Shown: positions 1-7,596, numbered from the stretch's first letter. The stretch is 64,000 nt of DNA from Pseudomonas sp. B20(2017) (GCF_002113125.1 NZ_NEJP01000002.1:248001-312000), one strand, 5' to 3'. The notes: generated by a model from the letters alone, not told the origin. Numbers and translations: made by a program.

Positions 1-200
1 GCCTGTTCAGTGTCATCGGTGATCGAGCCCTTGGGCATGTTCGCGGCAATCGGCTGCAAGGGGCCGGCGTCTTGCAGATCGGTGATCTGGCCGAAGCGCT
101 GCTTGATGGTTTCGCGGTTCAGGGATTGCGTCGGCATGCCCAGCGCGTCGCCGAGGGCCAGGCCGTAAAACGCGCCCAGGGCACGGTCGAGGGCGGTCAT
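1..200 (-). CDS. ADP-ribosylglycohydrolase family protein (3' end outside window)
   Basis: Only the first 66 codons are present; the rest lies to the left of the window. The translation opens MTALDRALGAFYGLALGDAL and reaches a GSITDDTEQA segment, the N-terminal metal-binding signature (G-[ST]-x-T-D-D-T) of the DraG/ADP-ribosylglycohydrolase fold. These di-metal enzymes remove ADP-ribose from proteins or hydrolyse ADP-ribosyl metabolites. The ATG overlaps the TGA of the upstream GntR gene (ATGA), so the two genes are translationally coupled. The actual substrate cannot be told from this fragment. Confidence 0.85.
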   Translation of the reverse strand, partial: MTALDRALGAFYGLALGDALGMPTQSLNRETIKQRFGQITDLQDAGPLQPIAANMPKGSITDDTEQ

Positions 201-910
201 TTTGATTCTCCAAATTGCAGGTGCAGACGGAAATGCACCGGGTCGAGCAGGCTTTCGACCTGTTCCATGAAACGGTTTTGCCGGTCGTAGGTGGTGCGCA
301 ATGCCTTGAGGAACACCGAGCCCTCAGCGCGGCCGAGCAGTTCGGCGTCCACAGTGTTGAGCGGTTCGGCGCCGATCCATTGATCGCCGCGCTCACCGAC
401 GTAACCGTAGGCGGCCAGGGTGATGGTCAGGGAATTGTCGATCAGGCCGACTCGCGGCAGGCTTTCCAGGCCTCCACTCGCGGGCATCAGAGAGCGTTCA
501 AGGGAGACCGCCGTGCCATCGTTGGAACGGCGGCGACGTTCGAGCAGAATGAATTGATCGGAACCGAAACGCGGCAGCAGATCCTCGCGAGTCACGGCTT
601 CCAGACGCAGCACTTCAGTGTTGATCAGCGCCCCGCTATCGGCCAGCGCCTGGGCCCAGCCGCTCTGCTGGTCGAGCACCACGCCGTCGAAAGTGACAAT
701 AGAACCGACTCCACTTTGCGTGGCGATGTATTTGCGCCGCTTCAGTTCGGCCAGCGCTTCGCGCAACGTGCCACGGCTGACGTTGAATTCCTGAGCCAAC
801 TGATGTTCGCCGGGCAACAGAAAGCCGTCCTCCAGGAGGCCGCTTTCGATGCGCCGGATGAGTTCGTCGACCACCCGTTGTTTCTTGTCAAATCGTACCT
901 GTCTAATCAT
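197..910 (-). CDS. GntR family transcriptional regulator (HutC/UTRA type)
   Basis: The protein is 237 aa from the ATG at 910; a longer reading upstream would translate intergenic DNA. Residues about 8-75 form a winged helix-turn-helix typical of GntR (GEHQLAQEFNVSRGTLREAL), and the C-terminal part looks like a UTRA effector domain, as in HutC/FarR regulators that bind small metabolites. It overlaps the ADP-ribosylglycohydrolase gene by 4 nt and probably controls that operon, whose further genes lie outside the window. The effector is unknown. Confidence 0.88.
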   Translation of the reverse strand: MIRQVRFDKKQRVVDELIRRIESGLLEDGFLLPGEHQLAQEFNVSRGTLREALAELKRRKYIATQSGVGSIVTFDGVVLDQQSGWAQALADSGALINTEVLRLEAVTREDLLPRFGSDQFILLERRRRSNDGTAVSLERSLMPASGGLESLPRVGLIDNSLTITLAAYGYVGERGDQWIGAEPLNTVDAELLGRAEGSVFLKALRTTYDRQNRFMEQVESLLDPVHFRLHLQFGESK

Positions 911-992
911 GTACAAAGTGATAACCGAAACAAGACAGGACGAGCAAGGAGTATTTATCTGGAAGTGACGGAAGGTTCGGTAGATACGTGAC

Positions 993-1083
993 CTGTGGGA
1001 GCGAGCTTGCTCGCGATAAGGCCTGCACATCCGACATCAAAGTGCCGGATCTACCGCTATCGCGAGCAAGCTCGCTCCCACAG
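993..1083. repeat. REP doublet (REPIN) between the gntR gene and araH
   Basis: Two copies of the Pseudomonas REP core (CTGTGGGAGCGAGCTTGCTC and its reverse complement) face each other with about 40 nt between them, at 993-1017 and 1059-1083. The pair can fold into a long hairpin. It lies just past the araH stop codon, a common position for such elements, and may also protect the 3' end of the transporter mRNA. Confidence 0.92.
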
Positions 1084-1094
1084 GGTATTGCAGA

Positions 1095-2066
1095 TTACCG
1101 TTGCTTGAGACGGTCGATGACGACAGCCAACAGCAGAATCGAACCCCGAATCACGTACTGATAAAACGTGTCGATATTCTTCAGATTCATCGCATTCTCG
1201 ATAATCGCCAGAATCAGCACTCCGGCAATCACATGCCGGATCATCCCGATCCCGCCACTCAACGACACCCCACCCAACACGCAAGCCGAAATCACCGTCA
1301 ACTCAAACCCCTGCCCGATCATCGGCTGACCCGAAGTCATCCGCGAAGCCAGAATCACACCCGCCAGTGCACCGATCACCCCATGCACCGCGAAGATGAT
1401 GATCTTCGTCCGGTCAACATTCACCCCTGCCAGCAGCGCCGCTTCCTGGTTGCCACCAATGGCCATGGTGTTACGCCCGTAGGTCGTGTAATTCAGCAGC
1501 CAGCCGAAAAACAGGAAGCAGACGATGGTGATCAGGATCGGCACCGGCACGCCGAACAACTGGCCATTGCCGAACACGAAGAACGATTCCTGCGACACGC
1601 CCACCGCTTTGCCGTTGGCAAAAATGTAGGCCAGGCCACGGACGATCTGCATGGTCGCCAGCGTCGTGATCAGCGCATTGACCCGCAACTTGGCGATCAC
1701 GATGCCGTTGATCAGCCCGACGATAAGCCCCATCACCAGCGCCGCGCTGACGCCGAGAAACACGCTGTTGGTGTCGCGCATCACCACCGCCGCAACCACG
1801 CCGGCGCAGGCAATCACCGAACCCACCGACAGGTCGAAATGCCCCGACGCCAGGCAATACAACATGGTGCACGCGGCAATCCCGGTGGTGGAAATCGCCA
1901 GGCCCAGGCCACGCATGTTCAGCGGCGAGAGGAAGTTGTCGATCAGCAAGGTGCAGGCGACAAAAATGCCCACCGCCGCCAGCAGCATCACCCAGTCATC
2001 GAGGAAGCGCCGCATATCCAGAGGTTTGCGCTCGGTCGGCAGGGTTTCGTTTTGGGTTGTCATCAT
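1095..2066 (-). CDS. araH: L-arabinose ABC transporter permease AraH
   Basis: This is an inner-membrane permease of the RbsC/AraH (BPD_transp_2) family with about 8-10 hydrophobic segments. Long stretches match AraH from enteric bacteria as I remember it: NMRGLGLAIS, ASGHFDLSVGSVIACAG, INALITTLATMQIVRGLAYI-type segments and SRMTSGQPM. It forms the channel for arabinose import with AraF and AraG. I chose the ATG at 2066, 5 nt after AGAGG; ATG at 2063 or GTG at 2072 are alternatives. It starts about 10 nt after the araG stop, the last gene of the operon. Confidence 0.93.
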   Translation of the reverse strand: MMTTQNETLPTERKPLDMRRFLDDWVMLLAAVGIFVACTLLIDNFLSPLNMRGLGLAISTTGIAACTMLYCLASGHFDLSVGSVIACAGVVAAVVMRDTNSVFLGVSAALVMGLIVGLINGIVIAKLRVNALITTLATMQIVRGLAYIFANGKAVGVSQESFFVFGNGQLFGVPVPILITIVCFLFFGWLLNYTTYGRNTMAIGGNQEAALLAGVNVDRTKIIIFAVHGVIGALAGVILASRMTSGQPMIGQGFELTVISACVLGGVSLSGGIGMIRHVIAGVLILAIIENAMNLKNIDTFYQYVIRGSILLLAVVIDRLKQR

Positions 2067-2075
2067 AGTCACCTC

Positions 2076-3620
2076 TCAGTTCGCCACGCCGTCAGCGCGG
2101 TGGCGCGGCAAAGCCAGTTGCAGCAGGTTGGATTCGTTGGCCTGGTCGCGGCTGACTTCGCCACGCAAGGCGCCCTCGCACAGCACCAGAATGCGGTCGG
2201 AAATACCCATCACTTCCATCAGATCGCTCGACACCACGATCACCGAAATACCGTCGGCGGCCAGGTTATGGATGATCTGGTAGATCTCGGCCTTGGCACC
2301 GATGTCGATGCCCCGGGTCGGCTCGTCGAGCAGCAGGACTTTCATCGGCATCGACAGCCAGCGACCGAGAATGGCTTTCTGCTGATTACCGCCGGACAGG
2401 AACTTGATCTGTTGCCCGGCGTGGGGCGTTTTCACCTTCAGGGCCTTGATCTGTTTGTCGGCGTTGCCCTTTTCCCAGATCCCGCGCAGCAGGCAACCGA
2501 GGCCGGAGTTCGCGCCCCGTGCACTGATGTTGATGTTCTCGGCAACGCTGGCCAGCGGGATGATGCCTTCCTTCTTGCGATCCTCCGGGCACAGCAGAAT
2601 CCCGGCGGCAATCGCATCGCGAGGCGAACGCAGCTTCAGTTCATGGCCGCGCAATTCCAGGCGTCCGGCGGTGTTGCGCTCCAGGCCGCTCAGCAGCCGG
2701 AACAGCTCGGTGCGCCCTGCCCCGACCAGTCCGAACAGGCCCAGAATCTCGCCTTTGTGTGCATCGAAACTGATCGGCTCGCGCAGGCCCGGGCCGAGCA
2801 ATCCATCGACTCTCAGCGCCACGGCACCGCGCGGACGACCGCGATAATCGTAGATGTCCTGAATGTCACGCCCGACCATGCAGGTCACCAGTTGATCATG
2901 GGTCAACTGGCTCATGTCGTCGAAGGTGCGCACGTAGCGACCGTCCTTGAACACCGTCACCGCATCGCAGATGCGGAACACTTCTTCCATACGATGGGAG
3001 ACGTAGAGCACCACTTTGCCCTCGTCGCGCAGCCGGCCGATGATCGCCATCAAGCGGTCGATTTCCCGCGCCGAGAGGCTGCTGGTCGGTTCGTCAAAGG
3101 CAATCACATGCGCGCCACGGGACAGTGCCTTGGCGATTTCCACCAGTTGCCGCTGGCCGAGGGACAGCCGCCCGACCTTGGTCTGCGGGTCGATTTCATC
3201 GGCCAGACCTTTGAGACAAGCCAAGGCTTGCTGGCGCAGCGCGCCGCGATTGATCAGGCCGAAACTGGCCGGCAGGTGACCGAGAAACAGGTTCTCGGCC
3301 ACGGTCATTTCCGGCACCAGATGCAGCTCCTGGTGAATCACCGCCACGCCGCTGCCGATGCTGTCGGCGGTCGACTTGAAGGCCATCGTCCGCTCGCCGA
3401 TCTGCAGCTCGCCGCTGCTCGGAATGTAGGCGCCGCCGAGGATCTTCAGCAGGGTCGATTTGCCAGCGCCGTTCTCGCCCATCAAGGCGTGAACCTGCCC
3501 GGGGTGAGCGACAAAACTGATGCCGTCCAGCGCCTTTACGCCCGGGAAGGTCTTGCCGATCCCGTTGAAACGCAGGCTGCCGCTGGCGCTGTGTTCTTGT
3601 GTCTGTACTTGCGCGTGCAT
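2076..3620 (-). CDS. araG: L-arabinose ABC transporter ATP-binding protein AraG
   Basis: The 514-aa protein has two ABC ATPase halves in tandem, the arrangement of monosaccharide importers (RbsA/MglA/AraG). The first half has Walker A GENGAGKST at residues 48-56, a signature LSLGQRQ near 153 and Walker B ending FDEPTSS. The second half has a degenerate P-loop (GLVGAGRTE), LSGGNQQK and LLDEPTRGID. It powers arabinose uptake through AraH. It lies between araF and araH on the same strand, with a good GAGGTGG ribosome-binding site. Confidence 0.94.
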   Translation of the reverse strand: MHAQVQTQEHSASGSLRFNGIGKTFPGVKALDGISFVAHPGQVHALMGENGAGKSTLLKILGGAYIPSSGELQIGERTMAFKSTADSIGSGVAVIHQELHLVPEMTVAENLFLGHLPASFGLINRGALRQQALACLKGLADEIDPQTKVGRLSLGQRQLVEIAKALSRGAHVIAFDEPTSSLSAREIDRLMAIIGRLRDEGKVVLYVSHRMEEVFRICDAVTVFKDGRYVRTFDDMSQLTHDQLVTCMVGRDIQDIYDYRGRPRGAVALRVDGLLGPGLREPISFDAHKGEILGLFGLVGAGRTELFRLLSGLERNTAGRLELRGHELKLRSPRDAIAAGILLCPEDRKKEGIIPLASVAENINISARGANSGLGCLLRGIWEKGNADKQIKALKVKTPHAGQQIKFLSGGNQQKAILGRWLSMPMKVLLLDEPTRGIDIGAKAEIYQIIHNLAADGISVIVVSSDLMEVMGISDRILVLCEGALRGEVSRDQANESNLLQLALPRHRADGVAN

Positions 3621-3676
3621 TTAAGCCACCTCATCACACCGTTCAAGCGGCCCGGCTGCCCAGGCCGCCGCTGCCG

Positions 3677-4681
3677 TCAGTTCCACAGGCCGATCTTCTC
3701 CAGCTCCTGCTTGAAGTTGTCGCGGGTGATCAGGGTGACGTCGTCCATCGCGGTGTACTTCGGCGGTTCTTTGCCGGTGGTGACCCACTCGTACATCATG
3801 CTCGCGGTGTTGTAGCCCTCGATGTGCGGGCTCGGCAGCATCGAACCGTAGAAGCCGCTGTTGGGCTTTTTCAGCTCGCCGATCGCGTCGGTGCCGTTGA
3901 TGCCGATACCGATCACGTTGGCCGCGGCAAACCCGGCGGCTTCAGTGGCGCGCACGCCGCCCAGCACGGTGTTGTCGTTCATGCCGCCGATGATCAGGTT
4001 CTTCGCCGCACTCGGCAGCTTGACCAGCGCCGAGTTGGTGGCGTCCATGCTGCCCGGTACGTCGAGGGTTTTCAGGGCGGCGGTCAGAATGTGGTCTTTC
4101 GGCATGCCGGCATCTTCGAGCGCCTTCATCGAGCCGTCGGTGCGCTTCTTGCCGGTGTCGAGTTCGTTGTAGGTGTTGACCACCGCGTAGGTGTCTTTCC
4201 AGTCCCAGTTACGCTTTTTCGCCTCGGCGGCCATGGCGGCGCCCTGCTTCTGGCCGACTTCGAAAGCGGCCATGCCGAGGTACGGCACCTCTTCCATGAA
4301 CTTACCGTTGGCGTCGACGAAGCGGTCGTCGACGGCGATGACTTTCAGGTCATTGAGTTTGGCCTTGGCCATGATCGCCGGGCCGAGGGACACATCCGGC
4401 GGGCAGATGACGAAGCCCTTGGCGCCGTTGGCCGCAAGGCTGTCGATAGCGGAGAGGGTTTTCTCGCCGTCCGGCACGGCGATCTTGATCAGCTCGAAGC
4501 CTTTGTCCTTGGCAGCTTTCTCGGCGAAGGCCCATTCAGTCTGGAACCACGGCTCTTCGGCCTGCTTGACCAGAAAACCGATCTTCACCGGATCGGCGGC
4601 CAGCAGCGAACTGCTCAGGCTGAACGCAGTGACCGCCAGCGCGGTACTGCACAGGGTACGAATCCCGAAACGACGTTTCAT
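3677..4681 (-). CDS. araF: L-arabinose-binding periplasmic protein AraF
   Basis: The 334-aa protein starts with a Sec signal peptide (basic KRRFG, hydrophobic core, likely cleavage after LLA near residue 28) and continues as a type I periplasmic sugar-binding protein. The mature start ADPVKIGFLVKQAEEPWFQTEW and the segment CPPDVSLGP resemble AraF. It captures L-arabinose (possibly also galactose or fucose) in the periplasm and delivers it to AraGH. AAGGAG sits 8 nt before the ATG. The gene follows the dehydrogenase gene after 143 nt that hold a possible second promoter and an operator. Confidence 0.93.
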   Translation of the reverse strand: MKRRFGIRTLCSTALAVTAFSLSSSLLAADPVKIGFLVKQAEEPWFQTEWAFAEKAAKDKGFELIKIAVPDGEKTLSAIDSLAANGAKGFVICPPDVSLGPAIMAKAKLNDLKVIAVDDRFVDANGKFMEEVPYLGMAAFEVGQKQGAAMAAEAKKRNWDWKDTYAVVNTYNELDTGKKRTDGSMKALEDAGMPKDHILTAALKTLDVPGSMDATNSALVKLPSAAKNLIIGGMNDNTVLGGVRATEAAGFAAANVIGIGINGTDAIGELKKPNSGFYGSMLPSPHIEGYNTASMMYEWVTTGKEPPKYTAMDDVTLITRDNFKQELEKIGLWN

Positions 4682-4772
4682 AAGCAGACTCCTTGTTATT
4701 TTTCTTGAGCGTTATTTGAAAAACGTTAAAGCGGTCGAAGCGTTTCCTGCGAATCATGACGACAATAGTCAT

Positions 4773-4786
4773 ATCGTATGATGATT
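4773..4786. promoter_or_regulatory. putative operator upstream of araF (shared 14-bp element)
   Basis: ATCGTATGATGATT here is the exact reverse complement of AATCATCATACGAT at 7569-7582 in front of the gntR gene. The core ATCGTATGAT is nearly palindromic and resembles FCD-type GntR operators. On the leftward strand it falls between a weak -35 (TTCAAT) and a -10-like TATTGT, which would suit repression. Binding by the regulator at 6815-7537 is inferred. Confidence 0.6.
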
Positions 4787-4792
4787 GAATTT

Positions 4793-4816
4793 CAGGCGGA
4801 CCTTTCCACCTGAAAT
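4793..4816 (-). other. hairpin between the dehydrogenase gene and araF
   Basis: On the leftward strand TTCAGGTGG-AAAGGT-CCGCCTGAA can form a 9-bp stem with one G-U pair. There is no T-run after it, so it is not a standard terminator. It starts just after the dehydrogenase stop codon and could serve as an mRNA processing or stability element that sets the high level of araF relative to the upstream gene. Confidence 0.5.
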
Positions 4817-4824
4817 CCGCTTAC

Positions 4825-5643
4825 TCAGTCGTGGTACATCACCGAGCGGCCACCATCGATGGTGATGCACGAGGCATTGATGAACGGCGCTTCATCGCTG
4901 GCCAGGAACACGGCGGTCATCGCCACTTCAATCGGCTGGCCAATGCGTTTTGGCGGATGCAGATCGAAAGCGCGCTGGCGTTCGGCGTGCGGGTCGGCAA
5001 AGCCGTTCCAGTAATCGACGTTGAGTTGGGTTTCGATGTAGCCCGGTGCAATCGCATTGACCCGAATACCCTTCGGCGCGTACTCGATGCCCAGCGCGCG
5101 GGTCAGCCCGAGCAGGCCATGCTTGGCCACCGGGTACGGAAAGCAGCCGGGGATGATGTTGGTCGAGTGGGTCGAGGCAATGTTGATGATGCTGCCGATG
5201 CCCTGCTCGATCATCTGCGGCAATACGGCTTTGCAGCCATACCAGGCGCCGTCGAGGTCGATGGCGAAGCAGCGTTTCCAGTCTTCTTCGGTCATTTCCA
5301 GCGGATCGCGGAACACGTTGACCCCGGCGCAGTTGACCAGCACATCGATGCGACCGTGCAGCTCGATGGCCAGCTTGGCCATGGCGTGCAGATCCTGCTG
5401 ACGCGAGACGTCGGCCTTGATCGCCTGCACATCGGCGCCCTGCTCGCGCCAGTGCGCGGCGACTTTCTCGACCTTCTCGGCCTGGATATCGCTGATCACC
5501 AGTTTGGCCTGCTGCGAGGCGAAGGTCGCGACGATTGCTTCGCCGATGCCTTGGGCGGCGCCGGTCAGCAGCACGACCTTGTTTTTCAGGCGCTCACCTT
5601 TCGGTGGCTCGGGCACCGGTGGCAAGGATAGTGGTTCAGCCAT
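4825..5643 (-). CDS. SDR family sugar dehydrogenase, probable L-arabinose 1-dehydrogenase
   Basis: The 272-aa protein is a classical short-chain dehydrogenase with TGAAQGIG (cofactor motif, residues about 26-33), NCAGV, a catalytic Ser in IASTHS and the YPVAK pair. Its position between a lactonase gene and araFGH points to oxidation of L-arabinose (perhaps also D-galactose) to the 1,4-lactone, the first step of the non-phosphorylative pathway known in pseudomonads. AGGAG lies 8 nt before the ATG. The gene is preceded by its own promoter and a structured leader (5671-5819). The sugar specificity is inferred. Confidence 0.85.
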   Translation of the reverse strand: MAEPLSLPPVPEPPKGERLKNKVVLLTGAAQGIGEAIVATFASQQAKLVISDIQAEKVEKVAAHWREQGADVQAIKADVSRQQDLHAMAKLAIELHGRIDVLVNCAGVNVFRDPLEMTEEDWKRCFAIDLDGAWYGCKAVLPQMIEQGIGSIINIASTHSTNIIPGCFPYPVAKHGLLGLTRALGIEYAPKGIRVNAIAPGYIETQLNVDYWNGFADPHAERQRAFDLHPPKRIGQPIEVAMTAVFLASDEAPFINASCITIDGGRSVMYHD

Positions 5644-5646
5644 GAA

Positions 5647-5799
5647 TCAGGACTCCTGTTCGAAAGCATAAAAAAACCGGGCATCTGACGATGTCCGGTC
5701 TGGAAGGCTTCTGGAACAAAACAGGCGAGCGCACGCCGCGGTACCGGAACGGCCCGAAGCGCTGACTCCGCTGTGGAGTGCGATGGAAATTCGCTGCAT
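5647..5799 (-). CDS. possible 50-codon leader ORF upstream of the arabinose dehydrogenase
   Basis: An ATG 4 nt after AGGTGA opens a frame of 50 codons (MQRISIALHS...AFEQES) that runs through the leader terminator and stops at a TGA 3 nt before the dehydrogenase ATG, so translation could be coupled. The AGGTGA site lies inside a predicted 15-bp stem and would be masked when the stem forms. The peptide matches nothing I recognise, and an open frame of this length can occur by chance in GC-rich DNA. Confidence 0.35.
   Translation of the reverse strand: MQRISIALHSGVSASGRSGTAACARLFCSRSLPDRTSSDARFFYAFEQES
5671..5699 (-). terminator. intrinsic terminator / attenuator in the dehydrogenase leader
   Basis: Read leftward, ACCGGACAT-CGTCAG-ATGCCCGGT followed by seven T residues forms a typical Rho-independent terminator. 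It lies between the leader stem and the dehydrogenase start codon, downstream of the promoter at 5854-5883. It could end the upstream lactonase transcript, or act as a conditional attenuator of the dehydrogenase-araFGH operon. Confidence 0.75.
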
Positions 5800-5819
5800 C
5801 ACTTCACCTGTTTTGTTCT
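5712..5819 (-). ncRNA. structured leader RNA element upstream of the arabinose operon
   Basis: GAACAAAACAGG at the 5' end of the leftward transcript pairs perfectly with CCTGTTTTGTTC 84 nt further on. With one G-U pair the helix extends to 15 bp. The enclosed loop contains a smaller ACTCC-ACAGC-GGAGT hairpin and a CGGTACCG palindrome. A terminator follows 12 nt later. This layout, a closed domain and then a terminator before the first gene, is like that of riboswitches or attenuators. I recognise no named class. Confidence 0.6.
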
Positions 5820-5853
5820 TTTTAAGTGTGAGTGCGTGTTACTGCTGGAGCCG

Positions 5854-5883
5854 ACTATAAACCCGACCGCCAAATAATCTCAA
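5854..5883 (-). promoter_or_regulatory. putative sigma70 promoter for the dehydrogenase-araFGH operon
   Basis: On the leftward strand TTGAGA and TATAGT are separated by 18 nt. Transcription would start near 5846 and produce a leader of about 200 nt that carries the stem, the small ORF and the terminator. A dyad TCCCA-N5-TGGGA at 5898-5912 lies just upstream of the -35 and could be an activator or repressor site. Confidence 0.6.
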
Positions 5884-5913
5884 TATATAATTTTGCGTCC
5901 CATATTTTGGGAT

Positions 5914-6789
5914 TTAATTGGCGAATCGCGTGCACCGCTTTCCGGCGATATCCACTTCCAGCGACAGTACGGCGCCGTCCAGCGAATGATTCATCGGACT
6001 TTTGGCGCTGGTGATGTACAGAGTTTTCAGATCTGCACCGCCGAAAACGCAACTGGTGGGGCGACTGATCGGCAGGTCGATCTTGCGATCAATCTGGCCA
6101 TCCGGCGTCAAACGCAGCAGGCAGCTGCCGTCCCAGCGGGCGTTCCACACGTAGCCTTCGGCGTCCATCGCCGAGCCGTCCGGGCCACCGTGCTGATCGG
6201 CGCTGTACCAGGGCTGGGCCGTGTCGAGGTTGCCGTCGGTGTGGATGAAGTAGCGGTACAAAGTGCTGTCGAGGCTGTCGCCGAACAGCAGCGTGGTGCC
6301 GTCGTCGCTCCAGAGCAACGTGTTGGGAATGCCCAGGCCGCGCAACAATGGTGTGACGCGTTTATCCGGATCAACCCGGAACAGACCGCCGGAACGACGC
6401 GTGATCGGCAGATCCTCGCCCTGCTCGCCGATGTTGTTCTGCATGGTGCCGAGCCACAAACGGCCCTGGCCATCGCAACGTGCCTCGTTGGCGCGGTTGC
6501 CCGGTTGCGGATCGGCGACACAGAACAGTGTCAGTCGGGGTTCAAGTCCGGGGGAATCCAGATCCAGTCGGTAGACGCCGCTGCTCAGGGTCACCAGTGC
6601 GTCGCCGCTGGCGCAGGGAATGAACGCCGAAACGTGCTCCGGCATCTGCCAGATCTGCACGTTCTGCCCGATCAGGCGCAGCGCCTGCTTGCCGGCAATG
6701 TCGACCCAATACAGCGCCTGGGTCGGTGCGTCCCAGAACGGTCCCTCGCCCAGTTGCGCCCGATGCTCTGTCACCGCAGTCCACGTCAT
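5914..6789 (-). CDS. SMP-30/gluconolactonase family protein, probable L-arabinonolactonase
   Basis: The 291-aa protein is a six-bladed beta-propeller of the SMP-30/LRE family. Visible hallmarks are LGEGPFWD at the N-terminus with the metal-binding Glu, the NEARCDGQGRLW segment, and GGPDGSAMDAEG with the catalytic Asp. These Ca2+/Zn2+-dependent enzymes open aldonolactones. Next to a sugar dehydrogenase and araFGH, the likely substrate is L-arabino-1,4-lactone, giving L-arabinonate. It starts 25 nt after the GntR gene and is probably co-transcribed with it. The later pathway genes (dehydratases, aldehyde dehydrogenase) are not in this window. Confidence 0.87.
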   Translation of the reverse strand: MTWTAVTEHRAQLGEGPFWDAPTQALYWVDIAGKQALRLIGQNVQIWQMPEHVSAFIPCASGDALVTLSSGVYRLDLDSPGLEPRLTLFCVADPQPGNRANEARCDGQGRLWLGTMQNNIGEQGEDLPITRRSGGLFRVDPDKRVTPLLRGLGIPNTLLWSDDGTTLLFGDSLDSTLYRYFIHTDGNLDTAQPWYSADQHGGPDGSAMDAEGYVWNARWDGSCLLRLTPDGQIDRKIDLPISRPTSCVFGGADLKTLYITSAKSPMNHSLDGAVLSLEVDIAGKRCTRFAN

Positions 6790-6814
6790 GCAACCTCCTG
6801 TCTTGTTGTTTTTG

Positions 6815-7537
6815 TCAGCTGGCTTTCTTGTCGGCCATCACCTGCGGGTAAAACCGCTTGATGGCCAGGTCGGCATTGTCGATCAGGGTCATGCAGGCCC
6901 ATACACCGCGCGCGGCATCCCGGGCGGCGATGGCGTCGGCCATGTCTTTATGGATGGGCAGAGTGCGGCGCAATTCATCGGGGTCGGCCGCAGAAACTTC
7001 GAAGGACACCGCGAGTAATGCGCCGAGGGCCGGCACCATCTGCTCGATGAATTGATTGTGGCTGGCAGCGAGAATGCATTCGTGGAAGAACTGGTCGGCG
7101 CGGTTGTAATCGATGCCGCTGTCCACCGCCCGCTCCAGCGCGTTGTAGGCCTGCCGCACGGCTTGCACCTGTTCGACGGTCGCCCGCTCGCAGGCCCAGC
7201 GCACCGCCATCGGTTCGATGGTGCGGCGCAGGTCGAGCAGGTCATCGACGAAGTTTTCCGGCAGGCCGCTGCGCGACAGCCAGCCTACGACTTGCGGGTC
7301 GAACAGGTTCCAGCGCTTGATCGGCAGCACCCGCGTGCCGACTTTCGGCCCGACTTCAAGCATGCCTTTGGCGACGAGGGTCTTGATGGCTTCGCGAATC
7401 ACGGTGCGACTGACACCGAGCTGCTCGCCCAGATCGGCCTCGACCTTGATCGCCTGCCCCGGTTTGACTTGGCCAGCGGCAATCCAGGCGCCCAGCCAGT
7501 CAACCGTTGATGCGTGAAAACTGCTCGACATGGACAC
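6815..7537 (-). CDS. FadR/GntR family (FCD domain) regulator of the arabinose locus
   Basis: The 240-aa protein has an N-terminal winged helix (DLGEQLGVSRTVIREAIKTL, residues about 33-52) and a helical FCD ligand-binding domain with the conserved Arg/Asp/His metal or acid ligands (DLRRTIEPMAV, DQFFHECIL). I chose the GTG at 7537, 8 nt after GAAGG; the ATG at 7531 is possible. FCD regulators usually sense sugar acids or other organic acids. It probably represses its own promoter and that of araF through the shared 14-bp element. Confidence 0.88.
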   Translation of the reverse strand: MSMSSSFHASTVDWLGAWIAAGQVKPGQAIKVEADLGEQLGVSRTVIREAIKTLVAKGMLEVGPKVGTRVLPIKRWNLFDPQVVGWLSRSGLPENFVDDLLDLRRTIEPMAVRWACERATVEQVQAVRQAYNALERAVDSGIDYNRADQFFHECILAASHNQFIEQMVPALGALLAVSFEVSAADPDELRRTLPIHKDMADAIAARDAARGVWACMTLIDNADLAIKRFYPQVMADKKAS

Positions 7538-7563
7538 CCCGAAACCCTTCGCTGTGGGTGCCT

Positions 7564-7592
7564 ACGCTAATCATCATACGATTGAGAGTCAA
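7564..7592 (-). promoter_or_regulatory. gntR promoter with operator in the spacer
   Basis: Leftward TTGACT and TAGCGT are 17 nt apart. The 14-bp element AATCATCATACGAT (7569-7582), identical to the one upstream of araF, fills the spacer. This predicts negative autoregulation by the encoded FCD-type regulator. Confidence 0.6.
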
Positions 7593-7596
7593 CGAC

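Noticed and set aside
1101..3815. A 904-codon plus-strand frame across araGH
   Set aside because: His/Gln/Arg-rich shadow of the ABC transporter genes, caused by high GC at third positions; no domain and no ribosome site.
5712..5819. The 12-bp arms read as transposon terminal repeats
   Set aside because: The 84 nt between them contain no transposase or flanking target duplication, and the arms sit in a leader followed by a terminator, which fits RNA structure better.
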